A stretch of 64,000 nucleotides of DNA from Acidobacteriaceae bacterium (GTDB lineage: Bacteria; Acidobacteriota; Terriglobia; Terriglobales; Acidobacteriaceae), in NCBI GenBank assembly GCA_030049955.1, contig JASIJX010000177.1, forward strand, positions 1 to 64,000. Reading direction: 5' to 3'. This document shows, one piece after another, positions 35,130 to 45,700 of this stretch. The stretch's first letter is position 1. Each line of letters begins with the position of its first letter. The position numbers were made by a program, and so were the translations under genes. Below the pieces are notes generated by a model, which searched no databases, was not told the DNA's origin, and was given only the letters and a program-made list of their open reading frames with translations.

Positions 35130-37403
35130 TCAAAACTCATCGTAAGCAATCTGATGAGAGGAGACACCAAGGTTCGCCAACATCCTGTTGCACGCCCTGA
35201 TCATCATGGGCGGGCCGCATAGATAATACTCAGCATTGTTCGGGCTTGGATGCTGTGCAAGATACTTCTCGAGCACAACCTCATGGACAAAGCCCACATC
35301 TCCAGTCCAGGCGTCTTCCAGCAACGGCGCTGAGAGCACGATACGGAACAAGAAGTTTCTGTGCCTTTTCGCTAGGCTCTGGAAGTAATCGTCATAGAAT
35401 ATCTCCTGCTTCGACCGGGCGCCGTACCAGAACCCGATTTTGCGTGCGGTCTGCTCGGTTTCGAGAAGGTAAGAGAGATGAGCGCGTAGCGGCGCCATAC
35501 CGGCACCCCCGCCGATATAGATCATCTCACGCTGCGTGGGCTTGATATGGAAGTCGCCGAATGGACCAATAGCAGACACTGTATCACCGGGCTTGAGGTT
35601 AAACACATAACTCGAACCAACTCCGGGAGCGCAGTCCTGGCCAGGTGGGGGCGTGGAGATACGCACATTGAATCGCAGTTGACTTTCACTGTTGGGATTG
35701 CTGGCCAGCGAGTAGTTGTTGCGACGACCATCGGAAGGATTGCGAGCGACTAGGTCGAATACATGCTGGTTTCTCCAGACCGTCGCAAAGGGCTCCGGAA
35801 TATCAAAGTCGCGGAAACGAATTGCCGAATAGGCCGGGATATCCAACTGAAGATAATCACCCGGAGTAAATGCAAATGGCTCCTCCTTTTCAGCGGGTTC
35901 GAGTGTAAGTTCCTTGATAAAAGTGGCGACGCTGCGATTGCTGATGACGCGGAACTTATATGTTCTGTGCAATCGTGCTCCAACACCACCAGGTCTGGCT
36001 ATATTGATCCAAAGGATTCCTTCTCTTTCCTGAATCGGATAGGTTGCCACCCCGCGGCAGATGGGCGCTCGAGCCGGCGACCCGTCGGTTAAGTTGTAGC
36101 GGCCATTGTGCTTGGGACACTCGATGATACCTTTATTGATGAAGCCGTCCGAAAGATGTGTATTCCCGTGCGTGCACATCCCATCGATGGCAAACAATCC
36201 GCCTTCTTCGTCACGGCATAGCGCATACGTCTTCTTTCCGTAATCGAAGCGAAGGACATCAGCGCGGCGCAGCCGGCTTGCCTCGCACGCAGTGACCCAA
36301 CCTTCCGTATCGGGCACTGCCGTTGATGTAACTATGTCACCGTTCATTCTCGGCCTGGGCGGAGGAAGTTTGCGCTTGACATGAAAAGCAGGGTCCCTTA
36401 CCTGATGCAAAATCGTGGGTACAATTTCCCGCCACGCCGACAAAAGACTTGGATAGGGCGGAGGGCAATCATGTTTCACCGCGACATGCAGCTTCGGCAG
36501 AGCATGGTAGGGCACCAAGGGAAACATGTGGTGCTCGAGGTGAAAGTTCATGTTCCAGTAGAAAAAGCGGTTGAGCGGACTCATATAAACGGTACGGCAA
36601 TTGAGACGATGATCGAGAACGTTTTCGGCCAGTCCAGCGTGTTGAGTAAGGCCGTAAATGGGCAGTAGCCATGCGCCGAAGAGGTTGCTTAGGCCGACGA
36701 ACATCAGAGGCAGAATGCTTCTTTCGTAGAGGCATAGCGCGATGACAGCGGCATAGATTGCTGCGTAGATCCGCGCCCGGACATAAACCTTCGGAAACTC
36801 CGCAACGGGCATAAAAGTCTTTTCGGCAGCCGACATGCGTCCGAAGGAATGCATCACGATGGCTTTGAAGTACTGGGGATAGACGTGCAGGTTGAAGAAT
36901 TTCTTGACAATGGCTATGAAATTGGGTGGGAGCGGCACAGCAATTTCCGGGTCGCGCCCTACAATGATAGTGTCGCTGTGGTGTCGGGTATGGCTCCAGC
37001 GCCAGACGATCGATTCGCGCATGACCATGAAGGAGGCGATCTCATAGAGCACGGTATTCATCCAGTCCGTGCGGAAGGCAGTGCCATGGCCGCTTTCATG
37101 CCAACGGGAGTCTGAGGTTGAGGCATAGAGTACGCTATAGATTGCGTAAGGGAGGATTACCCACCAGGATCCCCACAGGACAAACGTGGCATAGCCAGCC
37201 GCAAAGATAAGCCCAAACCACAAGGCAGTATCGCGAATGGCTGGCCCATTCCGGCGTTCCAGAAGAGCTCGCATGAGTTCACGTGGAACCGGGCATTGAT
37301 ACCAATCAGCCTCGGCGAGTCCTTGTTCTACTGCGAGCTTGGAATTCACGCCAGTGAGACTGTAGTCGGGTTCAATGAATGGAAAGACTGGTGTTTGGCT
37401 CAT
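35130..37403 (-). CDS. Three-domain oxygenase: MocD-like desaturase fold, Rieske, NqrF-type reductase
   Basis: A fusion of 757 residues. Residues about 40-330 form a membrane di-iron domain of the desaturase fold with His boxes HESGH (102-106), HTRHH (138-142) and HLEHH (288-292), plus TQHAGLAENVLDHRLN; this pattern is that of the MocD/rhizobitoxine-desaturase-like group. Residues about 365-470 are a Rieske domain with C410-x-H412 and C429-x2-H432. Residues about 480-757 match the FAD/NADH half of NqrF: YLQLDIPA, FDIPEPF, NNYSLASN (FAD), IGGGAGMAPLRAH (NAD) and YYLCGPPMM. MocD and the Rieske protein MocE are separate in rhizopine degraders. This chain could carry electrons from NADH to the di-iron site alone. 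The start is ATG 37403; TTG 37427 is possible. Confidence 0.9.
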   Translation of the reverse strand: MSQTPVFPFIEPDYSLTGVNSKLAVEQGLAEADWYQCPVPRELMRALLERRNGPAIRDTALWFGLIFAAGYATFVLWGSWWVILPYAIYSVLYASTSDSRWHESGHGTAFRTDWMNTVLYEIASFMVMRESIVWRWSHTRHHSDTIIVGRDPEIAVPLPPNFIAIVKKFFNLHVYPQYFKAIVMHSFGRMSAAEKTFMPVAEFPKVYVRARIYAAIYAAVIALCLYERSILPLMFVGLSNLFGAWLLPIYGLTQHAGLAENVLDHRLNCRTVYMSPLNRFFYWNMNFHLEHHMFPLVPYHALPKLHVAVKHDCPPPYPSLLSAWREIVPTILHQVRDPAFHVKRKLPPPRPRMNGDIVTSTAVPDTEGWVTACEASRLRRADVLRFDYGKKTYALCRDEEGGLFAIDGMCTHGNTHLSDGFINKGIIECPKHNGRYNLTDGSPARAPICRGVATYPIQEREGILWINIARPGGVGARLHRTYKFRVISNRSVATFIKELTLEPAEKEEPFAFTPGDYLQLDIPAYSAIRFRDFDIPEPFATVWRNQHVFDLVARNPSDGRRNNYSLASNPNSESQLRFNVRISTPPPGQDCAPGVGSSYVFNLKPGDTVSAIGPFGDFHIKPTQREMIYIGGGAGMAPLRAHLSYLLETEQTARKIGFWYGARSKQEIFYDDYFQSLAKRHRNFLFRIVLSAPLLEDAWTGDVGFVHEVVLEKYLAQHPSPNNAEYYLCGPPMMIRACNRMLANLGVSSHQIAYDEF

Positions 37404-37466
37404 ATTCAATTTCTGTGATGTGTTCAAATACCGCTCTCAAAGGTCATCGGTGCGACTGGTACATAG

Positions 37467-38366
37467 CTAAACCGCTATAGAGGCGCTATTCTGCGCCTCC
37501 TTCCAAGCTGTGCGCGCGAGGTCGACCAATTTCGTGGTTTCTGTGGTTCGGCTGAAGGTTTCTGCTCCACTCCTATCCAGGTACGCGTAGGGTGGAGGAC
37601 CCAACTCAGGCTCGAAGACGAACACAGCATCAGCTGGTGCATCAGCCAGCCAGATCCTCATTGCGCGACTCCATAGAGACTCGATGCTGGTGGCGCTCGC
37701 GAAAGCATCGTCGAGATTCACCTGAACAGATTGCCCATTGGAAATACGACCATGGATGAGCGCAGTGCGCGTAAGCAACGGGAAGATATGTTTGTGAAAG
37801 AGTTCCTCTGAGCCGCCCAGTGTTTCTCCGGCCACAATGTAGTGCGAGACATCCAAGGTGATGACTGTCTCCGGTACACGCGGAAGCACTTCTGCAGTGC
37901 GGAAGAGGTCCTGGGTCAATCGCCCCCGGTGGGTTTCGAGAAGAAGTGGAATGCCGAAGGAGTCCGCCTCGTTCTGCGCCTGGCTGATGAGGCTGACGGC
38001 TTCGTCTGCCGTCATGTAGGCGTGTCCAAGATGAAGGTTAAGGGCCTCAGCGCCAAACTGTCTGGCGCGATCCAAAAAGATTGTAACCTCGAGAAGAGAT
38101 GTTGCCCATCCCTGAGCGATAAGCTTTAACGGAAACCTCTTCAGCAAGGCCTCGGTCATCGCCAACCGCTCTTCGCTGAGACCTACCTCAAAGTATTTGA
38201 CGCCAGCGTTACACGCCCTTTCCAAAGACAGGTCGATCGAAATCTCGCGGTGCGTCAACGCCCAGAACGACTGCGAAAAAGCGAGAGAAGGTACTCGGGC
38301 GCCAGGCGATCTAAAGCAGTACTTCGAGTTCAATAAAGTGGGCAACATGTCTAGAGCGTGCCTCAT
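37467..38366 (-). CDS. Xylose isomerase-like TIM-barrel protein
   Basis: A protein of 299 residues of the AP endonuclease 2/xylose-isomerase-like barrel group. Likely metal ligands appear in order: Glu in LLLETHRG, Asp and His in TLDVSHYIVAGE, His in LIHGRIS, and Glu in FEPELGPPPYAY. Relatives are sugar isomerases, epimerases, inosose dehydratases and endonuclease IV; the operon context points to a sugar or cyclitol. It lacks a signal peptide, so it acts in the cytoplasm. The start is uncertain: ATG 38366 is taken; GTG 38384 and ATG 38348 are also in frame. It lies between the MFS transporter and the oxygenase fusion on the same strand. Confidence 0.8.
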   Translation of the reverse strand: MRHALDMLPTLLNSKYCFRSPGARVPSLAFSQSFWALTHREISIDLSLERACNAGVKYFEVGLSEERLAMTEALLKRFPLKLIAQGWATSLLEVTIFLDRARQFGAEALNLHLGHAYMTADEAVSLISQAQNEADSFGIPLLLETHRGRLTQDLFRTAEVLPRVPETVITLDVSHYIVAGETLGGSEELFHKHIFPLLTRTALIHGRISNGQSVQVNLDDAFASATSIESLWSRAMRIWLADAPADAVFVFEPELGPPPYAYLDRSGAETFSRTTETTKLVDLARTAWKEAQNSASIAV

Positions 38367-38451
38367 AAATGGGTTCGACCTCACGCATCAAAACAACTTT
38401 GGGTGTTACTTATCCGGGCAATTCACGCTGGCTCGACGAGGAACTGCAAAG

Positions 38452-39771
38452 CTACAAAGAGTCCGGAACGAACTCAGCTTTTCCAAGTCCGGGAACCAAC
38501 AGGACAATTAGCAGAAATGACAGCAAATAAGCAGACGCGGCAACCACAAAGAGACTTGCGTAACTGCGCGTAAGCTGCAGAATCAATCCTGCGGCGGTGG
38601 CGAAGATCATTCCTCCGACCGATCCCGCCATTCCGCCAATGCCCGTGACTGAGCCCACAGCACAGCGCGGAAACATGTCTGAAGGCATGGTGAAGATGTT
38701 TGCCGACCAGCCGCAGTGAGCGCCGGCAGCCAGGCCAAGCAGCGCAATTGCTGTCCACTCCGATCCCGCATAATTTACGAGAAAGATGGGAACTACGAGG
38801 CAGGCACAAGAGAGCATGGCAGCCAAACGCGCATTGCCCTGGGACATTCCAAGTTTGCGAAAAGGCGCCGGAAGCCAGCCACCGCCAATGCTACCGATCG
38901 CCGAGCCGCTATAGACGAGAATCAGTGGCAGCCCGAGATGCAAGAGGCTTAGATGAAATCTTGTGCTGAAGTAAGACGGAAGCCAGAATAGATAGAACCA
39001 CCAAATCGGATCCGTAAGAAACTTCCCCACGGCAAACGCCCAGGTCTGACGGTATTTAAGAAGCGCGATCCACGGCGTAGAGGACGATATGTCTCCTTCA
39101 ATTGATCCTTCAAGAATGTAGTCCAGCTCAGCATGTCCCAGTTTTCGATGCTCCGTGGGTTCGCGGTAGTTCAGAAACCACCAAATGATCCAAAGTGAGC
39201 TAAAACACCCAGTAATGAGGAAGGCAGAGTGCCATCCCAGGTGAACTGCGATCCAGGGAACCAGTAGCGGGGCCAGTACGGCACCAACAGTAGCCCCCGA
39301 GTTGAAGATGCCCACAGCCAATGATCGCTCGCTTCTTGGGAACCACTCCGTTACCGCTTTAATTGCGGCGGGAAAGTTTCCTGATTCGCCAACGCCAAGC
39401 GAAAATCGCGCAATACCAAATTCAAGGACAGAGTTGGCCAATGCATGACTCATGGCGGAAAGACTCCATATTGCCATGACGGCCATGTATCCGATGCGTG
39501 TGCCAACCTTGTCCACAAACCTGCCGGCGGCTAGGAGGCCAAGCGCATAGGCAATTTGAAATGCGTCAACCACATAGCTGTAACTTATTTCCGACATGCC
39601 TATGCTGTGCTCGAGCGTAGGCTTGAGAATCGCGATCACCTGGCGGTCCATGTAGTTGATCGTAGTGGCCATGAAGAGGATCGCACACACAGTCCACCGC
39701 ACATGCCCGCATGGCGCATTCACCGCCTCGACTTGTGAGGCAAATGCTGCGGTCATCTTAACGAGACCCAT
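38452..39771 (-). CDS. MFS transporter, ACS (hexuronate/galactonate-like) family
   Basis: A permease of 439 residues with about twelve transmembrane helices. Features of the anion:cation symporter family are INYMDRQVIAILKP in helix 1, the GRFVDKVGTRIGY loop, LGVGESGNFPAAIKAVTEWF and SGATVGAVLAPLLVPW. Such carriers take up sugar acids such as hexuronates or galactonate with protons. It is upstream of the TIM-barrel and oxygenase genes in the same direction, so it likely imports the substrate of that pathway. The start is ATG 39771 (GGGAG upstream, long spacing); TTG 39789 and ATG 39756 are alternatives. Confidence 0.88.
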   Translation of the reverse strand: MGLVKMTAAFASQVEAVNAPCGHVRWTVCAILFMATTINYMDRQVIAILKPTLEHSIGMSEISYSYVVDAFQIAYALGLLAAGRFVDKVGTRIGYMAVMAIWSLSAMSHALANSVLEFGIARFSLGVGESGNFPAAIKAVTEWFPRSERSLAVGIFNSGATVGAVLAPLLVPWIAVHLGWHSAFLITGCFSSLWIIWWFLNYREPTEHRKLGHAELDYILEGSIEGDISSSTPWIALLKYRQTWAFAVGKFLTDPIWWFYLFWLPSYFSTRFHLSLLHLGLPLILVYSGSAIGSIGGGWLPAPFRKLGMSQGNARLAAMLSCACLVVPIFLVNYAGSEWTAIALLGLAAGAHCGWSANIFTMPSDMFPRCAVGSVTGIGGMAGSVGGMIFATAAGLILQLTRSYASLFVVAASAYLLSFLLIVLLVPGLGKAEFVPDSL

Positions 39772-39789
39772 TTGAAGGTTATCTCCCAA

Positions 39790-40121
39790 CTTTTAAGTGG
39801 TCTAAGAACCTGCTCACGCAGGCATCTCGAAGCGCTTTTTTCTCGCACCAATGGATCAGATTTCGGAATCTCGCTGGCAACAACGATGCTAGCCAAGCCG
39901 CCGTTACATCGACACAGCTCTGAGGCCTCACCTGCCGCATATACCGCAAAGGCCGATAGGTTATCGTCCACTTAGCTTAAAGTCTCGAAAAAATAGATCC
40001 GCGGTCTGGCCGCCCGTCGCAGCAAGAACTCACTGCCAACTCTGCCAGAGAGGGCTCGTTCGCTCATGCACCAGATGCAAGAAGTGTACGCACAGAGGGG
40101 AGAAGAGTAAATTGCATAGTA
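39790..40121. other. Intergenic region between lysR and MFS gene
   Basis: About 330 bases, no convincing gene. An open reverse-strand frame at 39753-39971 has no family features and runs into the transporter start. As the only wide gap before the transporter, it is the best place for the catabolic operon promoter and a LysR-type binding site. I could not single out a T-N11-A box with confidence. Confidence 0.45.
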
Positions 40122-41063
40122 CTAATGAAGATCATTGAATATATCAATCCTGGCAGCAGCAACCCTGAGCGCTTCCCGGCCGCCTAGCGTTTGGATGATG
40201 GAGCGAGCGAGCCGTATTGTTGCCGGTGGGTGCGACCTCCAGTCTTTTGCCGCGATCAGCAATTGTCGCGACATCGGAAAGTTAAGGATTCGCTTGGGAA
40301 CAAGGCCGTGTCCATAGGGTTCGACGGTGGTACAGTTAGGTACCACGGATACGCCCATTCCGGCGCGAACTAGGCTCTTGATTGCCTCAATGTTTTCCAA
40401 TTCCATGATGATCCGCGGTTGCACACCAAGCTTGTTGAAGTAGTTTTGCTGAACGGTGCGTAGTGCGGTGCCGCGCAAGTGGGAGATGAAGGGAAGATCA
40501 GACAAATCCTGCGCTGTTAGGACTGACTTGTTTGCTAGAGGATGCTCAGTAGATAGGATAATGACGAGTTCTTCCTGAATAAGAGGCAGTGCTTCGACTG
40601 ATTTCAAAGCTTCGGCGGGGCTCATAATGATGCCGAGATCAACTGTCTGTGCCAGAAGTTGCTGGAGAACCACTTCAGTTACTTCAGTGGTCACGAGCAC
40701 TTCAATCAAGGGGAATCTCAGGCGAAATTTAGCCAGGACTTTTGGAAGCAAGTATATGAGCGGAGTATCTCCCGTCCCGAGGCGGATCGTGCCCCGCCGC
40801 GACAACGAGAACTCCCTAGCCGTCAGCTCCCCATTTTTCAATTCCGCAAAGATGCGATCGACATATGGAAGCAGGGCACGTCCGGCATCCGAAAGCGAAA
40901 CATGCTTTCGCGATCGGATGAACAATGCGCATCCGAGTTCATCCTCTAACTGCTTGATGTGAAGGGAGACTGTGGACTGGGAAAGGGAAATTTCTTGAGC
41001 AGCGACAGTGAAGGATGATGCCCGAGCTGCGGCTCTGAAGACCTTAAGATGATGGATGTCCAT
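40122..41063 (-). CDS. LysR-family transcriptional regulator
   Basis: A protein of 313 residues with the LysR winged HTH at residues 1-62 (HHLKVFRAAARASSFTVAAQ, then ISLSQSTVSLHIKQLEDELG, then LFIRSRKHVSLSDAGR) and a two-lobed effector-binding domain from about 90. It reads in the same direction as, and lies upstream of, the transporter/TIM-barrel/oxygenase/sulfatase genes, making it the likely activator for that set. The effector would then be an intermediate of the pathway (inference). Confidence 0.92.
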   Translation of the reverse strand: MDIHHLKVFRAAARASSFTVAAQEISLSQSTVSLHIKQLEDELGCALFIRSRKHVSLSDAGRALLPYVDRIFAELKNGELTAREFSLSRRGTIRLGTGDTPLIYLLPKVLAKFRLRFPLIEVLVTTEVTEVVLQQLLAQTVDLGIIMSPAEALKSVEALPLIQEELVIILSTEHPLANKSVLTAQDLSDLPFISHLRGTALRTVQQNYFNKLGVQPRIIMELENIEAIKSLVRAGMGVSVVPNCTTVEPYGHGLVPKRILNFPMSRQLLIAAKDWRSHPPATIRLARSIIQTLGGREALRVAAARIDIFNDLH

Positions 41064-41100
41064 AGCCCTTTACCTCCTTGCGCATTCACGGCGCCCATCC

Positions 41101-41542
41101 CTATCCAACCAAAGAAGTTTTACAATGTCGCCCCGCCGGCCGCAATTCACATCTTCGTACCTGTACGAAGCTCGACCAGGGATACAAAGTCTCAAGGATC
41201 GTTCGCAACAGGACCGCGTCGGCTCTGCCTTCAACGCTGATCAGGGTGCGCCCTGGAAACTCGATGTGGATCGCGCCGAGCGATGATGCGGATGCGGCTC
41301 TGGCGCATGGAGTCTGTCCCTCTTCCTGCACTTGATCTCTTAACGCAGCGCCCTTCCTATCAGCCCCTCACAACCGCGGGCAGTAACGCCGTCGATCTAG
41401 CGCCAGACTCTCGCAAACCACCTTGGCTACACAACCACCGCGACTGAAGCACCTGAGGCGAGTTCTCGTCGTCGCCTGTGCCACCAGCGCTACGCTCTGT
41501 CCTAGCCGAAGCGTCAACTCCACGAGTGCCGCTTCTTCGCAA
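41101..41542 (-). mobile_element. IS66 TnpA remnant
   Basis: On the reverse strand, the segment GAIHIEFPGRTLISVEGRAD and AVLLRTILETL at about 41190-41280 resembles the C-terminus of IS66 TnpA. Upstream, broken frames give pieces such as LRLGQSVALVAQ that fit the helix-turn-helix half only weakly. Several stops and frame changes show decay. Its orientation is opposite to the TnpC scrap at 41770, so the two are from different elements or have been rearranged. Confidence 0.4.
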
Positions 41543-41769
41543 TCGAACGGCGCACCCTCGGCATGATCACTTCCATGCGCCCATCACAGGTGGGATCACC
41601 TTACACTTATATATTTGTTCCATCTCATCCGACAAGAGCGTTGGATGAAAGGGGGCCGAAATGCTCAGCCGGGTGTTGCCGGCGGGACGCCGTCAGCAGA
41701 TCGGCCTTAACTGTATCGGATGCAGTGCATCAATTGCAAGCCGGCAATCTCCGGCGTGAAATCATCACC

Positions 41770-42330
41770 CACCCTCAGTCTGAAAAGGGTCGTTGTCTCG
41801 ACCGTGGCGGCAAGCTTCGCAAGCTCGGTGAAGATGTCCCGGAGCATCTTGAGCGCATTCCCGAGACCTTCAAGGTCGTCTGCCATGTACGCCTGAAGTT
41901 AAGCTGTTAGCGCTGCGACAAGACCGCGCAAGCTCCGGCTTCACAGCGTCCCCTCGAACGTTGCCTGGCAGGCCCTGCGCTTCTGGCCAATGCTCTTGCC
42001 GCCAAGTACCCCAACCAAATCCCCTTGAACCGCCAATCGGAAATTGTGCGGGCTAACGCGTATAGCTGGAGCGCTCCACTCTGGCCAGCTGGGTTGGCCC
42101 GACGCAGCTGCTGCTCCGCTTGTAGAAGCTTTGCGCCGGCACGGTGATGACCGGCGGCAAGATCCATGCCGATGACACGCCAGTACCGGTGCTTTCACGA
42201 GGACGCGGCAGAACGAAGATCTGACGGCTCTCTGGACGTATGTTCGCGATCGTCGCCGCTTCTACAGCGTTTTGGCCCTCGCACGGACTTCGCAGTAGAC
42301 CTGCGACCCTGCGTATTTTTGTTGATCGGG
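41770..42330 (+). mobile_element. IS66 TnpC remnant, copy A
   Basis: Forward reading gives DRGGKLRKLGEDVPEHLERI and FKVVCHVRLKLSC, then a TAG, RCDKTAQAPASQRPLERCLA, PLNRQSEIVRA, and after frame changes KIHADDTPVPVLSRGRGRTK and LWTYVRDRR. These are the zinc-ribbon-like and catalytic-core blocks of IS66 TnpC (HADDTPVPVL). Multiple stops and shifts make it inactive. Confidence 0.75.
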
Positions 42331-42760
42331 ACATGGATGCGAGGTGCCGAACCAAACGCTGCAAGTTCTGGGCGGTTGGGCCATCTGCGCTCCGCTCCAA
42401 GAGTATTAACTCGGATCGCCGTATCAACCTAGCTGCTTTCCGTTCATACGATTGGCCCGGCCGGTAGAGCCGGGGGATCTCCCCACTTCGTATGAGTCTT
42501 TTCAATAGAAACTATTGGCACTTTATATTTGCCAAACGCATATACATTCAACTAAACAAGGGTTGCGATGGTCTACTCAACCGTTTCGAACGGAAGGCTC
42601 CGCAATAGGCGGCTCAGCCGTACGACCGAGATTTTCGATTGACAATTTTCGATTTGCTGCATTATCGTGCATGTTTAAGTCATCGATTACTGTTACGTAT
42701 TAAATATGCATTGCGATTCTCCCGTGAGGCCGGTAAATCAGAAGCAAGGAGTGCCACAAA

Positions 42761-45700
42761 ATGCGTAATAAGTCCTGTTCGTACCGCCGTCTGCACCGCC
42801 ACGTCCGCGCAGGCATAGTCGTTCTCTGGATGTCACTGGTATTCTTTTTCACTCCGCTCTGCTGCCGGGTCGCAACCGCGCAGATGGACCAGGGGACGAT
42901 TACCGGCCTTGTTGAAGATAGTTTCGGGGCGATCATTCCTAATGCGAGTGTCACGCTCACGAACACTGATATAGGCCTGGTGCTTCAAACGAAATCGGAC
43001 GGCAGCGGTTTCTATAATTTTTCCCCGATCAAGATCGGTCATTATTCTGTGAGTGCCAGCGCGCCTGGATTTGCAACTACCACTCAGGAAAAGATTCAAT
43101 TGAATCTTCAGGAGCGGCTTAATGTGGTCCTTAATCTTCATCCTGGCAACGTTACAGAATCTGTGACTGTGACCTCCGCTCCCCCACTGTTACAGAGTCA
43201 GGAGGGCTCGGTAGCACAGGTTATCAGCACGCAAACCATCAACAATACTCCGTTGAACGGACGGAACTGGGTCTATATTGCACAATTGACTGCCGGTGCA
43301 GACCCGGGAACTGGAGGCCGCGGTGCGGGAACCGGAGACTTCGATGCCAACGGCCAGAGAGTTACCCAGAACAACTTCATCCTGGACGGCATCGACAACA
43401 ATACCAACACAGTAGACTTTCTAAATGGAGCAAGTTATGTGGTGCGGCCTCCGCCGGATGCGCTTGCAGAGTTCAAGATGGAGACGGGCGACTATAGCGC
43501 TGAATTTGGTCACTCCGCTGGTGCGGTCGTGAACGCCAGTATTAAATCCGGAACCAATCAGATTCACGGAGACCTCTGGGAATACAATCGCAACACGGTT
43601 CTTGATGCACAGAATTGGAACGCGACGAATAACCCCCCGTATCATGAAAATCAATTCGGAGCCACGCTGGGTGGTCCGATTCTCAAAAATAAGCTCTTCT
43701 TCTTTGGCGATGCCGAGGCGAACAGGATCATTTACGACACACCCACGATCGAGACTGTTCCTACGGCGCTGATGCGCCAAGGCAATTTTTCCGAACTCCT
43801 GAACACTTCCCTGACTGGCGAGGCAAAACCGGTTCAGCTCTATGAGCCAAATTCCGGCGGAACAGCCACACTAGAATGCAATTCAGCAAATAATGTCTTC
43901 TGCGCCAGTCAGATCGACACGGTGGCGCAAACAATTTTGAAGATGTACCCGCTGCCGAACACAAATGGAGGCGATACATACAACAATTACAACGTGAATC
44001 TTGCCGATTCGGATAACACTTGGCAGTGGGATACGCGTATGGATTGGAATCTAAGCGCCCGGGACCAGATCTTCGGCCGTTTCAGCTATGAGAACGAGGT
44101 GAAATACTTTGCTCCGCCGCTGGGTTCCATCCTGGACGGCGGCCCATCCGACGGCTCGGGAAATGTGAGTAATCTCGGGCAGAACTTTGCACTTAGCGAG
44201 ACGCATATCTTCAATCCCACGCTGGTTAACGAGTTCCGCATTGGCTATAACTACGCCCACTTTACAGCGCTCGGCCCAACCCCCCTCGACGATATCGCGT
44301 CCACCTATGGGTTTGGGGGCGTTCCATTCAGTCCAGGATATTTCAACGGAGGCTTGCCGTACACGAACATCAGTCCGGAGTCCCGCTTCGGCACGGCAAA
44401 CGCAACCCCGTCTATCGAACATGAAAACGTCTACCAAATCCTCGATAATCTGACCAAGACCTTCGGAAAACATTCGCTAAAGTTTGGGCTGGACCTGCAA
44501 AGCATTCGGTTTGCCACGGTTCAGGAATCGTATGTGCACGGAGAGTACACCTTCAGCGGTCTGTTTACCAGCGACTTGAACGCCAGCTTTACCGGCAGCG
44601 GCGTCGCGGACTTTCTCGCCGATCAAATGGATTCGGCTGAAATTGCCACCCTGTCGACAATTAATGACGCGCGATGGTATCGCGCTGCCTATGTTCAGGA
44701 TGATTGGAGAGCCAATTCGCGGCTCACCCTTAACATGGGCCTTCGCTACGATTACACGCAGCCGCTCCAGGAGATGGCCGGCCGCCAAGCGAACTTTCTC
44801 CCAGAGGGTGGGCTCGGGCCGGGCACCGGATCGGGAGTGTATGAAATACCTACAAAAGGCCAGGGTGTGGCGATTGCGCCTGCGTTCACCAATGTGTTGG
44901 CGCAGGAGAATATTACGCTTGAATACGTGAACAATCCATTCCTGGTTGCAGCGCAAAAGGCGAACTTCGCGCCCCGGTTCGGAATCTCCTATAGCGTGAA
45001 CCCGCGTACTGTCATTCGTGGAGGGTTCGGCTTATTCTACGGTGGCCTTGAAAATGTGGGCGCAGCGGACAATCTGGGCAGAAATTACCCTTTCCAGTTT
45101 ACCGACTCGTTCACCGCGCCGACTTGCAAAGCAGGATATGGAAACTGTCAAAACGTCGGCTTGACCTTGGAAAACGGATTCTCCACAGCCATTGCCGAAG
45201 GATTGCAGAATTTCGTCTCGCAGCCCCTCCTCAACACAGTAAGCACTCCGCTGAAAACAGCTTATTCGATGGAGGAGAACTTTGCCGTCGAGCGCGATTT
45301 CGGCAATAATCTGGCGTTGACCGTGGGGTACGTCGGAACTGTAGGCAGGCATCTGCTTGTGGTGCTCAACACAAACGGCGCCGAGGCTCTGATCAATCCC
45401 TCCCGAGCGGTCTCAGCGGTCTTTGCTTTTCCCGAATTGGGAACCTGTGACTACCAAACCGGCGCAGGCATCTCCAGTTATAACGCCCTTCAGACCAAGC
45501 TCGAAAAGCGCTACTCGCACGGGTTGGATTTCCTGGCCACCTACACATGGTCGCACTCGCTCGACGACGCCGTTGACATACTCTCACAAAATAATACGGC
45601 CTACACAGACACCGCCTTGGTACCGATCCGCGACCAGTACAGCAACTCGATCTTCGATACTCGCCAGCGCTTTACCATGAACGGCTTTTACGATCTGCCT

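Larger units (their letters stand above)
41064..42760. other. Mobile-element debris region without intact genes
   Basis: About 1.7 kb between lysR and a TonB receptor gene. It holds IS66-type scraps on both strands (listed separately). The remaining open frames (42053-42505 reverse, 42515-42703 forward) show no recognisable family and are interrupted. The receptor's ribosome binding site, AGGAG, lies at 42747-42751. Confidence 0.6.

Noticed and set aside
42053..42505. Reverse-strand 150-codon frame possibly a recombinase
   Set aside because: It overlaps the IS66 TnpC remnant and has no resolvase or integrase catalytic motif.
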